Assembly: GCF_000720475.1 (NCBI RefSeq)
Contig: NZ_JOAP01000007.1
Coordinates: forward strand, 124,001-188,000
Direction of reading: 5' to 3'
DNA from: Streptomyces aureocirculatus
GTDB lineage: Bacteria > Actinomycetota > Actinomycetes > Streptomycetales > Streptomycetaceae
Length of the DNA stretch: 64,000 nucleotides
Under the pieces are notes generated by a model. The model was not told the DNA's origin and made no database searches. It was given only the letters and a program-made list of their open reading frames with translations. Below are positions 28,013-36,198 of the stretch, piece after piece. Numbering within the stretch: the stretch's first letter is position 1; every line of letters starts with the position of its first letter. The translations under genes and the position numbers were made by a program.

Positions 28013-29033
28013 ACGGCACGATCGCCACCTTCAGCGTCTCGGGCGGCGGCCCGTCGTAGGGGGCGCGTTCCGCGTCCGGGTAGAGGGACCTGCTCGCGGA
28101 CAACTGCTCCATGGCCTTGGGAAGTTCTTCGAGCGCGTACGTGTGGGTGTGCAGATCGGGCAGCCGCAACGTCTCCGCGCCGTGGCGCAGGAGACGTTCG
28201 GCGACCGCGAGGGCCTCGGCGCGCGCGGTGTCCACCGGCTCGGCGGAGCTGTGCACCCGCAGGCCCTTGCGTTCCCAGGTCACGAGGTCGACGGTGACGT
28301 GCGTGTCGACGTGGTGTGTGCCGAGCATGACGACGAGGCCGTTCTGGCGTACGAGACCGACGCAGGCGTTGAGGGTGGTGGGTGTGCCGACGGCGTCGAT
28401 GGCGACGTCGTACTCCTCCCCCTGCTCGGCGAACAGTCTTCCCAGGGCCGCGAGGCGGTCCGCGCTGCCGTCGACGCGGTGCGCGGCGTGGGCGCCCGCC
28501 CGCCGCGACCGTTCGAGCCGCCAGTCGTCCAGGTCGGCCACGGTGACATGGGCCGCGCCGCGCCGCAGCGCCATGCGCAGCGCCATCTGGCCGACGGGCC
28601 CCTGACCGATGACGACGACCCGGTCGCCGAGGCCGACGCCGCGCGTGGCGTGCACCGCGAGCGGCAGGAGCTGGAGGATGGAGCCCTGCTCGAAGGGGAT
28701 CCCGTCGGGAAGCGCACCGACGGAGATCTCCCTGGCCAGGGCGTACTCCGCGTACCCGGTGGTGAGCGGGGTGCGCACGAAGACACGCTGCCCGGCCGCG
28801 ACCCGGGTCACTCCGGGCCCGGTCGCCTCGACCACACCCGCCACCTCATGGCCGTAACAACCGGTCGCGCAGTGCTCCCTGAGGCCGTGGTAGTGGTAGT
28901 ACGCGAGGTCGCTGCGGTTGCAGACGCTGCACGAGCGCACCCGCACGAGGACCTGGCCCGGCCCGGGATCGGGCACCGGGGCGTTGCTGACCAGCCTGAT
29001 GTCGCGCCTGCCGACGAGTTCGTAACGCCGCAC
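28011..29033 (-). CDS. Zinc-type medium-chain alcohol dehydrogenase
   Basis: 340 aa from GTG at 29033, which has a near-perfect GGAGGT site. Zn-binding and catalytic features of medium-chain dehydrogenases: SCSVCNRSD (catalytic Cys region), CYGHEVAGVV (catalytic His-Glu) and the coenzyme loop VVVIGQGPVGQMALRMA. The four-cysteine structural Zn loop is absent, as in several polyol-type members; the second half has DVAIDAVGTPTTLNACV. In aminocyclitol pathways similar enzymes oxidise ring alcohols for transamination. Here a DegT-type aminotransferase and a radical SAM protein are close by, so a related logic is possible. Divergent from the NagZ gene. Confidence 0.86.
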   Translation of the reverse strand: MRRYELVGRRDIRLVSNAPVPDPGPGQVLVRVRSCSVCNRSDLAYYHYHGLREHCATGCYGHEVAGVVEATGPGVTRVAAGQRVFVRTPLTTGYAEYALAREISVGALPDGIPFEQGSILQLLPLAVHATRGVGLGDRVVVIGQGPVGQMALRMALRRGAAHVTVADLDDWRLERSRRAGAHAAHRVDGSADRLAALGRLFAEQGEEYDVAIDAVGTPTTLNACVGLVRQNGLVVMLGTHHVDTHVTVDLVTWERKGLRVHSSAEPVDTARAEALAVAERLLRHGAETLRLPDLHTHTYALEELPKAMEQLSASRSLYPDAERAPYDGPPPETLKVAIVP

Positions 29034-29301
29034 GGTGTACCTCCTTCGCCCGGCCCAGGCCGGGCCCCGCCGCCGCTCGCGGAGTCCCCCGGTGCGCGCC
29101 GTGCCTGCCCGCCCTGCCGTGGCCTGCCCCGCTCCCCGGAATTCCATCGCGCGAAGGGGCGCCGTACAAGGTGGCCTCGGTGGGTGGTGGGCGTGGGGTG
29201 GCCGGAATGACGTCTCCCAGCGGCCCCACGACGTTGCGGAAGCTGCAACCCCCCTCTTCCATCTGCTGCTTCATCCTCCGTTTCCTGCCGGTTCGCACTC
29301 C

Positions 29302-29350
29302 TTGACAGCGCCAATTGGTCTAAGCCAGCATCCGATTGGCCTGTACCAAG
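29302..29350 (+). promoter_or_regulatory. Putative nagZ promoter with one or two DasR-like sites
   Basis: TTGACA (29302-29307) with a weak CAGCAT -10 (29326-29331, 18-bp spacing). Between them lies a dre-like 16-mer at 29314-29329 (ATTGGTCTAAGCCAGC, 12 of 16 to ACTGGTCTAGACCAGT). A weaker second copy follows at 29335-29350 (10 of 16). The position, 100-150 bp before a beta-N-acetylglucosaminidase-type gene, is what a GlcNAc-controlled gene should have. The rest of the 29034-29447 spacer shows no gene. Confidence 0.5.
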
Positions 29351-29447
29351 TCGCCCGGCGGCCCGACCACCGCCGAAGGCTGGCTCCAGTCCACCGACCG
29401 GCCCCACAGTCCGGTCTCCCACCCACCGCCCCCTCGGAGGTCCCGGC

Positions 29448-30977
29448 ATGGTCTCGAGCAGACACCCCGAGCTGGAGCAGCTCGCCAACTCCGTACTGCA
29501 GCCAGGGTTCGTGGGCACGACGGAGGCACCGGACTGGCTGCGTCGCAGGATCGCCGACGGGCTCGGCGCGGTGGTGCTCTTCGGGCGGAACATCGTCAAC
29601 CCCGAGCAAGTCGCGGCGCTCACCGCGTCGTTGCGGGCAGAGAACCCCGACCTGCTCGTCGCCATCGACGAAGAGGCCGGTGACGTGACCCGCATGGAGG
29701 CCTGGACGGGCGCCTCCCGCCCCGGCAATCTGGCGCTCGGCGCCGTCGACGACGTCGACCTGACCGAGAGCGTCGCCCGCGACATCGGGCGCGAACTGCA
29801 CGCCGCGGGCGTCTCCCTGAACTACGCGCCGAGCGCCGACGTGAACTCCAACCCGCTGAACCCCGTCATCGGCGTACGTTCCTTCGGCTCCCGCACCGAT
29901 GTCGTGTCCCGGCACACGGCGGCCTGGATCCGCGGCCTGCAGGCGTCCGGCGTCGCCGCCTGCGCCAAGCACTTCCCCGGCCACGGCGACACCTCCGTGG
30001 ACCCGCACTTCGGCCTGCCGCAGGTCAAGGGCACCGCAGCGGAGATCGCGCGCACCGCCCTGCCGCCCTTCATCGCCGCCACGGAGGCGGGAGTGCGCGC
30101 CATCATGACGGCCCACCTCCTTGTGCCCGCCTACGACCCGACCCTGCCCGCGACGCTCAGCCCGCACGTCCTGAACGACCTGCTGCGCGGCGAACTCGGC
30201 TTCGACGGCATGGTGGTCACGGACGGCATCGAGATGGGCGCGGTCACCGACCGGTACGGCATCGACGGCGCGACGGTCCTGGCGGTCGCTGGCGGCGTGG
30301 ACGCGGTGTGCGTGGGGGGTGAGAGCGCCGAGCAGTCCACCGTGGAGCTGCTCGCGGGCGCGCTGGTGAAGGCGGTGCTCGACGGACGGCTGCCGGAGCC
30401 GCGGCTCACGGAGGCGAGCCGGCGGGTACGGGAGTTCGCCGCCTGGTCCGGCGGGCGGGCGCGGGCGGTGACCAGGGCGGGCGACCGCTCGGACATCGGC
30501 CTGGTCGCGGCACGCCGCGCGGTGCGGGTGTACCGGCGCCCCGGCTCGTCGGGGCCCCCGCTGCCGCTCACGGTGGCTCCGCACGTGGTGGAGCTGTCGC
30601 CGGTGATGAATCCCGCCGTGGACGGCGGCACCCCCTGGGGCGTCGCGGACCCGCTGCGCGACCTGCGCCCCGACACGACGTCCGCGCGCCTGACCCAGCC
30701 CGAGCTCGCCGGCCACGACGGCACGGACGAGGTCCTCGACCGCGTGGTCCTCGGCCCGGCGAACGGCAGAGCCCTGGTACTCGTCGTCCGCGACGCGGCC
30801 CGCCACCGCTGGATGTCGGACACCCTGACCCGCCTCCTCCGCACCCGCCCCGACGCCCTGGTCGTAGAGATGGGCGTCCCCACGGGCACGACACTCGGCG
30901 CCGTCCACGTGATCACCCACGGGGCGACCCGCGTATCGGGCATCGCGGCGGCGGAAATGCTGGTGGGCGGCGCCTGA
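29448..30977 (+). CDS. nagZ: GH3 beta-N-acetylglucosaminidase (NagZ-type)
   Basis: 509 aa, ATG at 29448 with CGGAGG upstream. GH3 catalytic barrel with the NagZ acid/base loop KHFPGHGDTSVDPH (Lys174 to His187; the His-Asp dyad type) and nucleophile Asp259 in VVTDGIEMGAV. VAIDEEAGDVTR also fits, with Asp-Glu-Glu where NagZ has Asp-Gln-Glu. No signal peptide, so it is cytosolic and probably recycles GlcNAc-containing muropeptides or chitin fragments. The C-terminal 170 residues form the extra GH3 domain. The upstream dre-like sites fit control by amino-sugar supply. Confidence 0.88.
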   Translation: MVSSRHPELEQLANSVLQPGFVGTTEAPDWLRRRIADGLGAVVLFGRNIVNPEQVAALTASLRAENPDLLVAIDEEAGDVTRMEAWTGASRPGNLALGAVDDVDLTESVARDIGRELHAAGVSLNYAPSADVNSNPLNPVIGVRSFGSRTDVVSRHTAAWIRGLQASGVAACAKHFPGHGDTSVDPHFGLPQVKGTAAEIARTALPPFIAATEAGVRAIMTAHLLVPAYDPTLPATLSPHVLNDLLRGELGFDGMVVTDGIEMGAVTDRYGIDGATVLAVAGGVDAVCVGGESAEQSTVELLAGALVKAVLDGRLPEPRLTEASRRVREFAAWSGGRARAVTRAGDRSDIGLVAARRAVRVYRRPGSSGPPLPLTVAPHVVELSPVMNPAVDGGTPWGVADPLRDLRPDTTSARLTQPELAGHDGTDEVLDRVVLGPANGRALVLVVRDAARHRWMSDTLTRLLRTRPDALVVEMGVPTGTTLGAVHVITHGATRVSGIAAAEMLVGGA

Positions 30978-31084
30978 CGCCGGGGCCGGCAGCCGTCCGG
31001 CGGAGGTCGGCGAGGCTGCTTTTTCCCCCGTGGCTGCGGCATGGGCTGGCGTGCTGAGTTTCCTGTTCTCTCAACTGGTCCACC

Positions 31085-31114
31085 TTGACCCGTATGTCAC
31101 AGCGTCGCGAGGAT
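31085..31114 (+). promoter_or_regulatory. Putative promoter of the DUF6879/XRE island operon
   Basis: TTGACC (31085-31090) and GAGGAT (31109-31114) with 18-bp spacing, ending 36 bp before the GTG at 31150. GC content drops at about 31000, where this lower-GC block begins. Confidence 0.4.
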
Positions 31115-31149
31115 CGAACAGGACACCAACCTACGCAGGGGGTCAGCCC

Positions 31150-31356
31150 GTGAAGCTCACCCAGCTCGCAAGCGAGTGTGACGAGGGGCCGTGCCCGACC
31201 GTGTGGGCGGTAGCGGGCACGGAGAACGTCTTAGTGCAGGGCTTCAAGGTGGACGACGAGGAAGCACTCACCACCATGCGGCTGCCGAACAACGAAACCG
31301 CCGTCCGTATCCCCATGTCTCTGCTTTTGAGGGTGGCCCGTGAACATCTCGCCTGA
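31150..31356 (+). CDS. Small conserved actinobacterial protein of a WhiJ-type locus
   Basis: 68 aa from GTG at 31150 (GCAGGGGGTC upstream). Sequence begins MKLTQLASECDEGPCPTVW and ends with an alternating charged/hydrophobic segment (AVRIPMSLLLRVAREHLA). I recognise this as a small protein that commonly precedes DUF6879 and XRE-DUF5753 genes in actinobacteria; no biochemical function is known to me. Overlaps the next gene by 17 nt. Confidence 0.7.
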   Translation: MKLTQLASECDEGPCPTVWAVAGTENVLVQGFKVDDEEALTTMRLPNNETAVRIPMSLLLRVAREHLA

Positions 31357-31870
31357 AGACTTCGGGAACCTCTTCAAGGAGTTTCAGCAAGAAGCGTTCC
31401 GGCTGGAAACTCTGGACGACTACAGCAAATCGGGCGGCGTCGAGGCTTATCAGGCGTTCTTGACTGGCAAGCCGCAACCGGAAGAGTACAAGTCGGCCGG
31501 TTGGGTCACGACCGTACGAGACGCCACGCAAGCCGGTAGGCGCATGTACCGGGTTCACATTCTTTCCCGTCCCCTGAGTGACTATCTTCGGTTTGAACTC
31601 GGGTGGGGTTACGTGCGCAACCAAGAAGCCGGGGAAGAGTTCTTCATTCTCGACACCACCGAGCGACCGAACCCCCTTAAGGGAGTACCAGACTTTTGGG
31701 CGTTCGATGAGCACACCGTCGTAACTATGCAGTACGGCGGTGGCGGTGAATTCCTAGGGGCTGAACTGATCCCTGAGGAGCAAGCTCAGGAATGGCTAGA
31801 GCGCCGAGACTCGGCCATGAGTAACGCTGCCCCCTTCCGTGACTGGTGGGAGCGGCACAAGCCAGCGTGA
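31340..31870 (+). CDS. DUF6879 family protein
   Basis: 176 aa, GTG at 31340. Family features: FGNLFKEFQQEAFRLETLDDY at the N-terminus, a conserved middle RRMYRVHILSRPLSDYLRFEL, then GWGYVRNQEAGEEFFILD and a Trp-rich end (RDWWERHKPA). DUF6879 proteins are encoded next to XRE-DUF5753 regulators in actinobacteria; their role is unknown. The stop codon overlaps the GTG of the adjoining (broken) XRE gene by 4 nt, the arrangement expected in an intact locus. Codon use is less GC-biased than in flanking chromosomal genes. Confidence 0.82.
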   Translation: MNISPEDFGNLFKEFQQEAFRLETLDDYSKSGGVEAYQAFLTGKPQPEEYKSAGWVTTVRDATQAGRRMYRVHILSRPLSDYLRFELGWGYVRNQEAGEEFFILDTTERPNPLKGVPDFWAFDEHTVVTMQYGGGGEFLGAELIPEEQAQEWLERRDSAMSNAAPFRDWWERHKPA

Positions 31871-32363
31871 ACAACATCAATATCGGTCGGGCGCTACGGG
31901 AACTGCGGGAAGCCAGCGGACAGCAGGCTAAAACGGTCGCGTCCTAGAGAAGATGATGGGCGCACGCCTCCTTCGCCAAGGGGTTCTTTACGACACCACT
32001 CGTAGCTTCCGTTTCGTGATCACAAAGTCCGTGCTTCGGTGGCAAATCGTTCCGCCCGCAATGCTGGCAGCGCAGATGGACAAGCTCATCACCATGTCGA
32101 GGATGCCCAACGTCAGTGTCGGGATCGTCCCCCTGTCAGCCCCCATGGCTGACTTGCCTAGTTCCTCGTTCGTTCTCTTCGACACCAACCTAGCCATTAT
32201 CGAAATCCCTCATGCTGAGGTGACCACTAGCGAGTCCAGAGACGTTGAGCTGTACGTGAGCAAGTTCGACGGGTTCGAGAGCGTGGCTGTCATGGACGGG
32301 GAAATGAGGGCCCTCGCGTCTGGCATCCGGGACGACTTCTTGAGGCAACAGGAAACGGGCTAG
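31867..32363 (+). pseudogene. XRE-DUF5753 regulator, internally deleted and frameshifted
   Basis: GTG at 31867 starts an XRE-type N-terminus (NIGRALRELREASGQQAKTV) that ends at a TAG (31945-31947) after 26 codons. In another frame, from about 31935, the C-terminal part of a DUF5753 domain resumes: ARLLRQGVLYDTTRSFRF, RWQIVPPAMLAAQMDKL, NVSVGIVPLSAP, ending at 32363. An intact member would be about 270-290 aa, so most of the helix-turn-helix and the first half of DUF5753 (over 100 residues) are gone and the frame is shifted. The ATG at 31953 could in principle express the C-terminal piece alone (136 aa). Confidence 0.82.
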
Positions 32364-32395
32364 AGGTTCCTCGTCTGCGGTCCGAGGATGTACGT

Positions 32396-32593
32396 ATGCC
32401 GACCGAACCGAAGAAGGACAGCCAGAAGGCCCCGCAGGGTTGGCGGATGGACCCGCTCCCAAGCCGTCCGGCGTACCGGGATGATGCTGGGAACATTCGC
32501 GTCCCTATGTGGCTGACGAAGAACGGTCGGCATATGGCAGACACGGAAATGATTCTACTCCCGTCCGAGGCGGCCTTACTGGCCACAACCTGA
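32396..32593 (+). CDS. Small hypothetical protein of the WhiJ-type locus
   Basis: 65 aa, ATG at 32396 with a CGAGGATG purine stretch upstream. Contains PQGWRMDPLPSRPAYRDDAG and VPMWLTKNGRHMADTEMIL, which look like a conserved family found near DUF397 genes. The C-terminus (LLPSEAALLATT) seems short, so the gene may be truncated by the same decay that hit the regulator. Confidence 0.5.
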   Translation: MPTEPKKDSQKAPQGWRMDPLPSRPAYRDDAGNIRVPMWLTKNGRHMADTEMILLPSEAALLATT

Positions 32594-32744
32594 CCAACGC
32601 GATGCGCGACAACTCCAGGTCGATACTGCACGAGATCTTTGAGAGCGCAACGGCTCTTGGCCAGGGTGTCGTGTTCGTGTCGAAGTCGGATCAGTACCAG
32701 CTCTGAGTCTGCCCCCAGCACTGATCTCACAGGAAGGCACACCC

Positions 32745-32975
32745 ATGCCCAAAACCGACCTGTACAGCTTGCCCATCGACGGCGCCGAGTTCCTCAAGGC
32801 GTGCGGGGGCAACACACACCCCGACGGCGAGTCCTGCGCCACGCTGGCGAAGATCGGCCCCAACGCGTGGGCGTTGGGCGACAGCAAGCGGCCCGGTGCG
32901 GAGCCGCTGCGCTTCACCACCGAGGAACTGAACGCGGCCGGTATCGACCCGGCCCGCTTCGGCCTGTCTGCCTGA
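32745..32975 (+). CDS. DUF397 domain protein
   Basis: 76 aa, ATG at 32745 with AGGAAGG upstream. DUF397 hallmarks: GGNTHPDGESCATLAKIG (the Cys-x-Val-Ala-like strand) and ALGDSKRPGAEPLRFTTEEL, equivalent to the family's VRDSKxPxGPxLxF...EW. DUF397 proteins are partners of XRE-DUF5753 regulators (the WhiJ/BldB-related systems of Streptomyces). Its regulator here is broken, so this may be an orphan, or it may work with a paralogue elsewhere. Confidence 0.82.
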   Translation: MPKTDLYSLPIDGAEFLKACGGNTHPDGESCATLAKIGPNAWALGDSKRPGAEPLRFTTEELNAAGIDPARFGLSA

Positions 32976-33067
32976 CGGCCATCCCTGGCGCCCCCGGTCC
33001 TGGCTCACCCCCGAGAGGCAGGGCCGGTCCGGCGCCCCTCTTCTTCCTGCGCTGAACGGGACGACAG

Positions 33068-33541
33068 TTGCACCACCACGGTTACCTGTGGACCAGCTCC
33101 AAGCAACGGTTCGACGACGAGGCACTGAGACGGCCCCCGCACCCTGATGCACCGCCGGCCGATAAGCCGGAGTTGATCCAGCGGTACAGGGAAGTGAAGG
33201 CGGAGTTCCCGACCGTGGACCTGCCGCCGCTGGAAACGGCCCACTGGCTGATCAAGCCCGCGAAGCTCGTGCGCGGCACCTGGGAGGAGCCGCAGGAAGC
33301 AGCGGAATGGCTCGGGCAACGACTGGCGCAGTACGCACCCCGGTTCGCCTGCGAGTCCGACCGCGACAGCACACGGCTGACACTACTGGCCTACTCCGCC
33401 GCCGAACGGCTGAGTTGGGATGGAGACGTATCCCACGGCTTCTACCTGGAGAGGCCCACATTCCTGTCCGTAGCTTTGGTGACGTGCTCCCCGAGCCGCG
33501 CCGCACCGGACCTTGCCTGCCCGACTGCTGTCCACACCTGA
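33068..33541 (+). CDS. Conserved hypothetical protein of the island
   Basis: 157 aa if started at TTG 33068. Contains HWLIKPAKLVRGTWEEPQEA, AAEWLGQRLAQYAPRF, SAAERLSWDGDVSHGFYL and FLSVALVTCSPSRAAPDLAC. I recognise the pattern as a Streptomyces hypothetical often found downstream of DUF397 genes. No catalytic motif or membrane segment is visible. Function unknown. The 3' end overlaps an opposing degenerate frame. Confidence 0.6.
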   Translation: MHHHGYLWTSSKQRFDDEALRRPPHPDAPPADKPELIQRYREVKAEFPTVDLPPLETAHWLIKPAKLVRGTWEEPQEAAEWLGQRLAQYAPRFACESDRDSTRLTLLAYSAAERLSWDGDVSHGFYLERPTFLSVALVTCSPSRAAPDLACPTAVHT

Positions 33542-34260
33542 TGAGGGGAGCACACCACGATGCCCCGTTCGATCCTGCGGTATACGAAGCACCGGATCAG
33601 CGTCTGGCGGTAGGCGTCAATCTGCACGACCGTTGCGCGGTTCTTATCACGCTTCGAGTCAGCCGGACGCGACTCGGAGCGACGGGAATCGTCCCGGTTC
33701 TGCTCACGCTCCGCGCGGGCCGACTGCGGCACAGCGTCACCGGAACTGTCACCGCGGATCGTGAAAACGGTGGCCGGTCGGCAGGTCTTCCCCGAGCGGC
33801 CCACCGTCACGACGGTTCCGGGCAGTTCCTTGACCTCAGCGGCCGACGCCCCCACGAACGGAAGTACTTGGCTGGACGTGGCGGAACCGCCGTGCAGTTC
33901 GATCCGGGCGCGGACCTTGTCCGCGAGGCTGAGCGGCTACCGCTTCACCTTCGGCGCGGTCGCCCCCTTGTTGATCCGTACGGCTTCCTGGACGGAGCGG
34001 CGAACGAGGGTGGAGGCGGCCGTCAGGATCTCAACCGTGACGGTCTCGGAGCACTCGGAGGCCGCGAGGCAGGCCGCGACCCTGAGCGTCTGCTCTGCGG
34101 TCCGCTCGATGAAAACGGCCTGAACCTCCGGAAGCGTCTCGTCCAGGATGCGCGCGTACCGGCGAACGGTCCGCCACAGCGGCCGGGCGGCCTCGGAGAG
34201 AGCGATCACACGGGGGCGAGCAGTGCGGACGGGACGGCCGAACACCTGGGGCGTACGCAC
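33442..34260 (-). pseudogene. Stop-interrupted reading frame, possible mobile-element replication protein
   Basis: Two pieces lie in one minus-strand frame and are separated by a TAG at about 33937-33939. The upstream piece has RPLWRTVRRYARILDETLPE and TLRVAACLAASECSETVTVE; the downstream piece has LADKVRARIELHGGSATSSQ, VKELPGTVVTVGRSGKTCRP and ATVFTIRG. The smooth continuation across the stop argues for a nonsense mutation in one former gene. The composition suggests the C-terminal part of a plasmid or integrative-element replication helicase, but I cannot name the family with confidence. Start and true end are unclear. Confidence 0.4.
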
Positions 34261-34560
34261 GCCCCTCCACGGGCTCCATCGAAATGGGCTGGGTCGTGGT
34301 CGAGGAAGGCAACACCTAACGGCTGCGGAAGCTCACCAAGGACGGCGACGCCAACGCCCTCATCCACGTGGATCAGTCCGTGATGAACGTCCTGAAGTCG
34401 CCGGGCTACACCATGGCCCGTTATGGGCACAGCAGGAAGAACGGAGCCCGGAAGCTCGCCGCCTCCGGAGCCAACAGGCTCGGCCTGTCATCCCTGGTCC
34501 GACCAGGGGATTCGCTGGGCTGTTGGTCACGTGGTTGGTCACGCCACAGCCCGGAAAAGC

Positions 34561-34584
34561 AAAAAACCCCTGCTCAACAGGGGT
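34561..34584 (-). terminator. Rho-independent terminator of tRNA-Leu
   Basis: Arms ACCCCTG (34566-34572) and CAGGGGT (34578-34584) with a 5-nt loop, followed on the minus strand by six T residues (34566-34561). It starts 7 nt after the tRNA 3' end. Confidence 0.88.
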
Positions 34585-34590
34585 CTTAGC

Positions 34591-34678
34591 TGGTGTCCGA
34601 GGGGGGACTTGAACCCCCACGCCCGATAAAGGGCACTAGCACCTCAAGCTAGCGCGTCTGCCATTCCGCCACCCGGAC
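34591..34678 (-). tRNA. tRNA-Leu (anticodon GAG), CCA encoded
   Basis: 88 nt including an encoded CCA (34593-34591). Acceptor arms GTCCGGG and CTCGGAC pair with one G-U. The anticodon loop TTGAGGT sits between GCTAGC and GCTAGT arms, giving anticodon GAG. The long variable arm (GTGCCCTTTATCGGGCGT) is typical of class II tRNA-Leu, and the T arm has GGTTCAAGTCC. All arms look intact. Confidence 0.93.
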
Positions 34679-34765
34679 AGTGCCTTTCACCTGCGTATCC
34701 GTGCGCCGGGGCGGGGTGCAGCGCGCCGCCCCGGTCCCCCGCGTGGACGCACCTAGAGTTTCACC

Positions 34766-36100
34766 ATGAGTGACGGTCTGCTTACGGGTGCGCGGGGTGA
34801 CGGGCGGGTCCGTCGACCCCGGATGCTGTCCCCGCTGCGCGAGCACCTGCGGGACACGATGTGGTTCGCCCCGACGGCGGGCCTCGTCGGCGCGCTCCTG
34901 CTGTGGTGGGGCGCCGCGGAGCTGGACACGGAGCTGGTGCGGCTGCTCCAGGACGAGGAGGAGTACGACACCCTCAAGGACCTGAACCGGCTCGCCGAGG
35001 ATGTGAAGATCGTCATCAGCACCATCGGCTCGGCGATGATGACCTTCATCGGGGTCGTCTTCAGCATCTCGCTGGTGGCCGTACAGATGGCGAGCGGCCA
35101 GTTCAGCCCGCGGGTGGTGCGGCTCTACGTCCGCTCCCGAATCACGAAGCTCACCCTGACGGTCTTCCTCGCGACGTTCCTGTTCTCGCTGATGACGCTG
35201 ACGTCGTTCGAGAGCGAGCAGGACCCTCGTCTGGTGTCGAACGTACCGCTGGTGGAGGCCGTGCTCGCCTTCCTGATGGTGCTCCTGAGCCTGCTCCTCT
35301 TCATCGCGTACGTGAACGGCACACTGCGGATGATGCGCATCGGCTTCGTCATCGACCGCATCGCCCGCGACTCGTTCCGGGTGGCCGTGCGGCACCCGGC
35401 GGAGCAGGAACCCGACCACGAGCAGCTCGGGCCCGAAACCGCACGGATCACGCATGAGGGCCGGGCCGGCGTGCTGCGTGACGTCAATATCGCGCGGGCG
35501 GTGCGGGCGGCGCGGCGCCAGGGCGTCGTCCTGCGGCTGCTGCCCCGCATCGGGGACTTCGTGGTGCCGGGCACGCCGGTGTTCGCGGTGCACGGCGGAC
35601 CTCCGCCCGGCCGCCGCGCCCTGCGGTACACAGTGCACGTCGGAGTAGAACGCACGTTCCACCAGGACCTCGGCTTCGGCCTCCGGCAGTTGTCCGACAT
35701 CGCACTGCGGGCGCTGTCCACCTCCGTCAACGACCCGACGACCGCCGTGCAGGCACTGGACCGCATCGTGCAGTTCCTGGCGGCGGTCGCCGACAGTCCC
35801 CTGGGGGCGCTTCGCCATCGCGACCGGCGCGGGGACGTGCGTCTGGTCCAGCCGGTGCCCGACTGGGAGGACCTGGTGGACCTCGGCCTCACCGAGATCC
35901 GCTGCTGCGCCGCGGACCATCCCCAGGTCACCCGGCGCATGCTGGCCGGGCTCGACGACCTGCTCCTGCTCGCGCCCGAAGCCCGCCGGGCTCCGCTCGT
36001 CCGGCACCGGGCACTCCTGGAGCAGGCCGTGGAACGCCTCGTACCGGAACCCGCGGACCGCGCCTTCGCACTGCTCCCGGACCGGCAGGGCATCGGCTGA
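34766..36100 (+). CDS. DUF2254 family integral membrane protein
   Basis: 444 aa, ATG at 34766. Four hydrophobic segments in the first 190 residues (FAPTAGLVGALLLWW, IGSAMMTFIGVVFSISLVAV, LTVFLATFLFSLMTL and VEAVLAFLMVLLSLLLFIAY), with the family motif QMASGQFSPRVVRLY between. The soluble C-terminal half contains LSTSVNDPTTAVQALDRI. DUF2254 proteins are predicted inner-membrane proteins of unknown function. It begins 88 bp past tRNA-Leu and belongs to the chromosomal backbone rather than the island. Confidence 0.87.
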   Translation: MSDGLLTGARGDGRVRRPRMLSPLREHLRDTMWFAPTAGLVGALLLWWGAAELDTELVRLLQDEEEYDTLKDLNRLAEDVKIVISTIGSAMMTFIGVVFSISLVAVQMASGQFSPRVVRLYVRSRITKLTLTVFLATFLFSLMTLTSFESEQDPRLVSNVPLVEAVLAFLMVLLSLLLFIAYVNGTLRMMRIGFVIDRIARDSFRVAVRHPAEQEPDHEQLGPETARITHEGRAGVLRDVNIARAVRAARRQGVVLRLLPRIGDFVVPGTPVFAVHGGPPPGRRALRYTVHVGVERTFHQDLGFGLRQLSDIALRALSTSVNDPTTAVQALDRIVQFLAAVADSPLGALRHRDRRGDVRLVQPVPDWEDLVDLGLTEIRCCAADHPQVTRRMLAGLDDLLLLAPEARRAPLVRHRALLEQAVERLVPEPADRAFALLPDRQGIG

Positions 36101-36198
36101 CGCCACCTTGCCGGGGGGGCGCACACCGGCTCACCGCCCGCCCCACGGTCGCGGTGACCTTGACGGCCGCGAGCCCCGGCTCCGGCTCCGGCTCCTCC

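Larger units (their letters stand above)
31000..34590. mobile_element. Decayed lower-GC island adjoining tRNA-Leu
   Basis: The block between nagZ and tRNA-Leu has clearly lower GC, a broken regulator, a stop-interrupted frame and a run of small WhiJ-type genes. It ends exactly at the 3' side of a tRNA gene, the usual insertion site of actinobacterial integrative elements. The last 300 bp (34281-34560) hold only short fragments such as a GYTMARYGHSRKNGARKLAA frame. No integrase, excisionase or second copy of the tRNA 3' end could be found, so this is at most a remnant. Confidence 0.4.

Noticed and set aside
31000..31100. Second att site (copy of the tRNA-Leu 3' end) at the island's left edge
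   Set aside because: No stretch matching the T-arm and acceptor end was found near the GC transition.
34281..34589. Possible integrase C-terminus next to tRNA-Leu
   Set aside because: Frames here are short, one is interrupted by a stop, and none shows the Arg-His-Arg-Tyr motifs of tyrosine integrases or serine-integrase features.
35125..36198. Continuation of the sucC-remnant frame
   Set aside because: After residue 141 similarity ends and the frame runs antisense through the DUF2254 gene; not part of the protein.
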